Made by a program: the position numbers and the translations under genes. Under the pieces are notes generated by a model. The model saw only the letters and a list, made by a program, of their open reading frames with translations. It was not told where the DNA came from and did no database searches. This document shows positions 62,187 to 64,000 of a stretch of 64,000 nucleotides of DNA, piece after piece; the stretch's first letter is position 1; each line of letters starts with the position of its first letter. Source of the stretch: JBKQHQ01 sp052148715. Lineage in GTDB: Bacteria > Pseudomonadota > Alphaproteobacteria > Rhizobiales > Xanthobacteraceae. The DNA is taken from NCBI GenBank assembly GCA_052148715.1, contig JBKQHQ010000235.1:1-64000 (forward strand), read 5' to 3'.

Positions 62187-62606
62187 ATGACCGCCTCGGC
62201 AGTCCGCGCGATGTTTCGGTCGCATCCGGCCCAGCCCGCGCATGGCGACATGATCAGCCGCTGCATCGACGCCTGCTTCAACTGCGTTGAGACGTGCACG
62301 GCCTGCGCCGACGCATGCCTGTCCGAGGACAAGGTCGACCGGCTGGTCGCGTGCATCCGCCTCAATCTCGACTGCGCCGCCGTCTGCGGCGCCACCGGCA
62401 GCATTCTTGCCCGCGCCAACAAGGCCGGCATGCGTCAATTGCTGGAGGCCCAGCTCACGACCTGCATCGCCTTCTGCCGCGGCTGCGCCGGCGAGTGCAA
62501 CCGTCATGCCGAGGCGCATAAGCACTGCCGCGTGTGTGCCGAGGCTTGCCTCGCCTGCGCGCAAGCCTGCGACGAGATGCTGGCAACGCTGCGCATGCCG
62601 GCGTGA
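62187..62606 (+). CDS. Four-helix-bundle copper-binding protein (Csp-like, DUF326)
   Basis: 139 residues with 18 Cys. The Cys recur at helix-facing positions (SRCIDACFNCVETCTACADAC, then VACIRLNLDCAAVC, TTCIAFCRGCAGEC, HCRVCAEACLACAQAC). This is the layout of cytosolic copper storage proteins (Csp3-like), which bind many Cu(I) ions in the core of a four-helix bundle. No signal peptide, so it is cytosolic. GAGGAG 6 bases before ATG 62187 supports the start. It sits on the opposite strand between two genes that normally are neighbours. Confidence 0.88.
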   Translation: MTASAVRAMFRSHPAQPAHGDMISRCIDACFNCVETCTACADACLSEDKVDRLVACIRLNLDCAAVCGATGSILARANKAGMRQLLEAQLTTCIAFCRGCAGECNRHAEAHKHCRVCAEACLACAQACDEMLATLRMPA

Positions 62607-62612
62607 CCGGCC

Positions 62613-64000
62613 TCAGAAGCCGCGCGCGCGGTCGCGGGCTTTGCGGATGTTGTCCGCGTCGTAGCTGCGCCAGCGCGCGCACAGGTGCTGGTCCGGCCGC
62701 AGCAGATAGGTGGCGCCCGGCGTGGCGTCGAAACGCTGCGTGAACAGACCGGCTTTGTCCAAGAAATCCTCGCCGAGCACGGTGAGCTTGATGTCGTCGG
62801 GAGGGCTCGGGCGGGCGCCGTTCTTGACGTGAAGGACCTCGAAGCCGCCGCGCAGATGCTCCAACAGATGTCCGCTCGCGCCTTGCCGATCAAAAATCGG
62901 CGCATCGGGAACCGGCGCGCCGAGCCGCGCCGACCCGGCGAACGGCCCCGCATCGGGGGTGGACAGCGGCGTGTCATAGACGGTCGCCACCGAGAGCCTG
63001 CCGGAATTGACCATGCTGCGGGCAAACTCCGCCCGCGCCGCCAGGCCGAGCACCGCATTGCGCAACCGCCGCTCCGCGCCCGAATGCGGCGCGATGAAAT
63101 CGGTTGAGCGCGTCGAGTGGCCGATGTTCTCGTCGGCCGCCTGTCCGCGCTCGAGCTCATAGCTGTCGAGCAGCCCGGCGCCGGCCTGTCCCTGAATCAC
63201 CGCGGCGAGCTTCCAAGTCAGATTCTCCGCGTCCTGGACGCCCGAATTGGCCCCGCGCGCGCCGAACGGCGAAACCTGGTGCGCGGCGTCGCCGACAAAG
63301 ATGACGCGCCCGTGCACGAAGCGGTCGAGCCGGCGGCAATTGAACCGGTAGATCGAGACCCATTCGAGTGCGAACTCACGCTCGCCCAGCATTTTGCGCA
63401 GGCGCGGGATGACCCGTTCCGGCTGCCGCTCCGCCTCCACGTCGGCATCGGGCCCAAGCTGCAGGTCGATCCGCCAGCTATCGTCACCCTGCTTGTGCAT
63501 CAATGCCGACTGACCGGAGTGGAACGTGGGATTAAACCAGAAACGCCGTTCGGTCGGGAAATCGGCCGCCATGCGGATATCGGCGATCAAAAACTTGTCC
63601 TCGAACGTCACGCCGGAAAAGCCGAGCCCGAGCTGATCGCGCACGCTCGACCGCGCGCCGTCGGCGGCGATCAGCCATTCGGCGGCGATACTGTAGGGCC
63701 CCTCAGGCGTGTCGATGCGGACCAGCACGTGATCATTATGGCGCTCGATCCCGACGACCTTGTTCTTCCAACGCAGGTCGACGTTTGCGACCTCGAGTGC
63801 GCGATCGACCAGCGCTTTCTCGACCGCATATTGCTGCAGGTTGATGAAGGCCGGCATCTTGTGTCCGTCCTCCGGCAACAGATCGAAGGAATAGACAAGG
63901 TCCTCGCCTCGGAACACCTTGCCGAGCTTCCAGGTGACGCCTTGGGCAACGAGCTGCTCGCCAAGGCCGAGCCGGTCAAGAATCTCCAGCGTCCGCTTCG
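62613..64000 (-). CDS. FAD-dependent monooxygenase (PHBH/MhpA-like), 5' end outside the window
   Basis: The frame stays open to the window edge, so the start and the N-terminal FAD GxGxxG motif are missing. The visible part has LEILDRLGLGEQLVAQGVTW, the DG motif WLIAADGARSSVRDQLG, the GD motif GRVIFVGDAAHQVSPFGARGANSGVQDAENLTWKL, and a C-terminal thioredoxin-like part. It is a group A flavoprotein monooxygenase that hydroxylates phenolic compounds (3-(3-hydroxyphenyl)propionate type). It ends 6 bases from the convergent copper protein gene. Confidence 0.9.
   Translation of the reverse strand, partial: KRTLEILDRLGLGEQLVAQGVTWKLGKVFRGEDLVYSFDLLPEDGHKMPAFINLQQYAVEKALVDRALEVANVDLRWKNKVVGIERHNDHVLVRIDTPEGPYSIAAEWLIAADGARSSVRDQLGLGFSGVTFEDKFLIADIRMAADFPTERRFWFNPTFHSGQSALMHKQGDDSWRIDLQLGPDADVEAERQPERVIPRLRKMLGEREFALEWVSIYRFNCRRLDRFVHGRVIFVGDAAHQVSPFGARGANSGVQDAENLTWKLAAVIQGQAGAGLLDSYELERGQAADENIGHSTRSTDFIAPHSGAERRLRNAVLGLAARAEFARSMVNSGRLSVATVYDTPLSTPDAGPFAGSARLGAPVPDAPIFDRQGASGHLLEHLRGGFEVLHVKNGARPSPPDDIKLTVLGEDFLDKAGLFTQRFDATPGATYLLRPDQHLCARWRSYDADNIRKARDRARGF

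Overview
The window is chromosomal DNA from a high-GC alphaproteobacterium of the order Hyphomicrobiales (Rhizobiales), most like the Bradyrhizobium/Xanthobacteraceae side of that order. Three things point there: a complete PhyR-NepR-EcfG general stress response locus, a six-gene very-long-chain fatty acid (VLCFA) lipid A cluster (acpXL to lpxXL), and dispersed palindromic repeats of the kind found in these genomes. No rRNA or tRNA gene, CRISPR array or intact mobile element was found.

Layout. 1-2.4 kb is a worn-out nuclease and insertion-sequence patch: an IS1595-type transposase remnant, a frameshifted Nuc/PLD endonuclease, one intact HNH endonuclease and one truncated HNH gene. 2.5-4.5 kb holds a small peptide gene with a Gly-Cys repeat core and a patatin-like lipase. 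4.5-9.5 kb holds a GMC oxidoreductase, an alpha/beta hydrolase, a two-gene ABC exporter and a small secreted protein. 10-13.5 kb is a single large gene for a membrane-anchored Clp-type AAA+ ATPase whose C-terminus looks like class I peptide release factor RF2 without its GGQ domain. 13.6-25.3 kb is mostly metabolic and signalling: class II aldolase, RtcB-type RNA ligase, an MCP-HdeD-GST operon, a CocE-type hydrolase, a UbiD-type decarboxylase, trehalose-phosphatase and a GH15 enzyme.

26-34.7 kb is stress and envelope: phyR, nepR and ecfG with a good EcfG promoter, a secreted protein with its own EcfG-type promoter, a LigD split into phosphoesterase and polymerase genes with no ligase domain, two RlpA-like proteins and an EAL phosphodiesterase. 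35.2-40.5 kb is the lipid A VLCFA operon: acyl carrier protein, dehydratase, a ketosynthase-like protein with Glu in place of the active-site Cys, an intact ketosynthase, a zinc reductase and the acyltransferase. 40.5-50.8 kb carries an enoyl-CoA hydratase, a PPOX-family flavoprotein, a polyamine-binding protein, an aminotransferase, a rhodanese, Kup, a PomA-type MotA/MotB pair, MmsA and an Inh-type lipoprotein.

50.8-64 kb carries an Atm1-type ABC transporter with psd and pssA (phosphatidylethanolamine synthesis), a LOG protein, citramalate synthase with a tiny membrane protein before it, cysS, galE, creA and a DUF2783 gene separated from its usual flavin monooxygenase partner by a Cys-rich four-helix copper-binding protein gene. 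The strongest candidates for something new are the Clp/RF2-like fusion and the Gly-Cys repeat peptide. After these come the ligase-less LigD and the second EcfG promoter.
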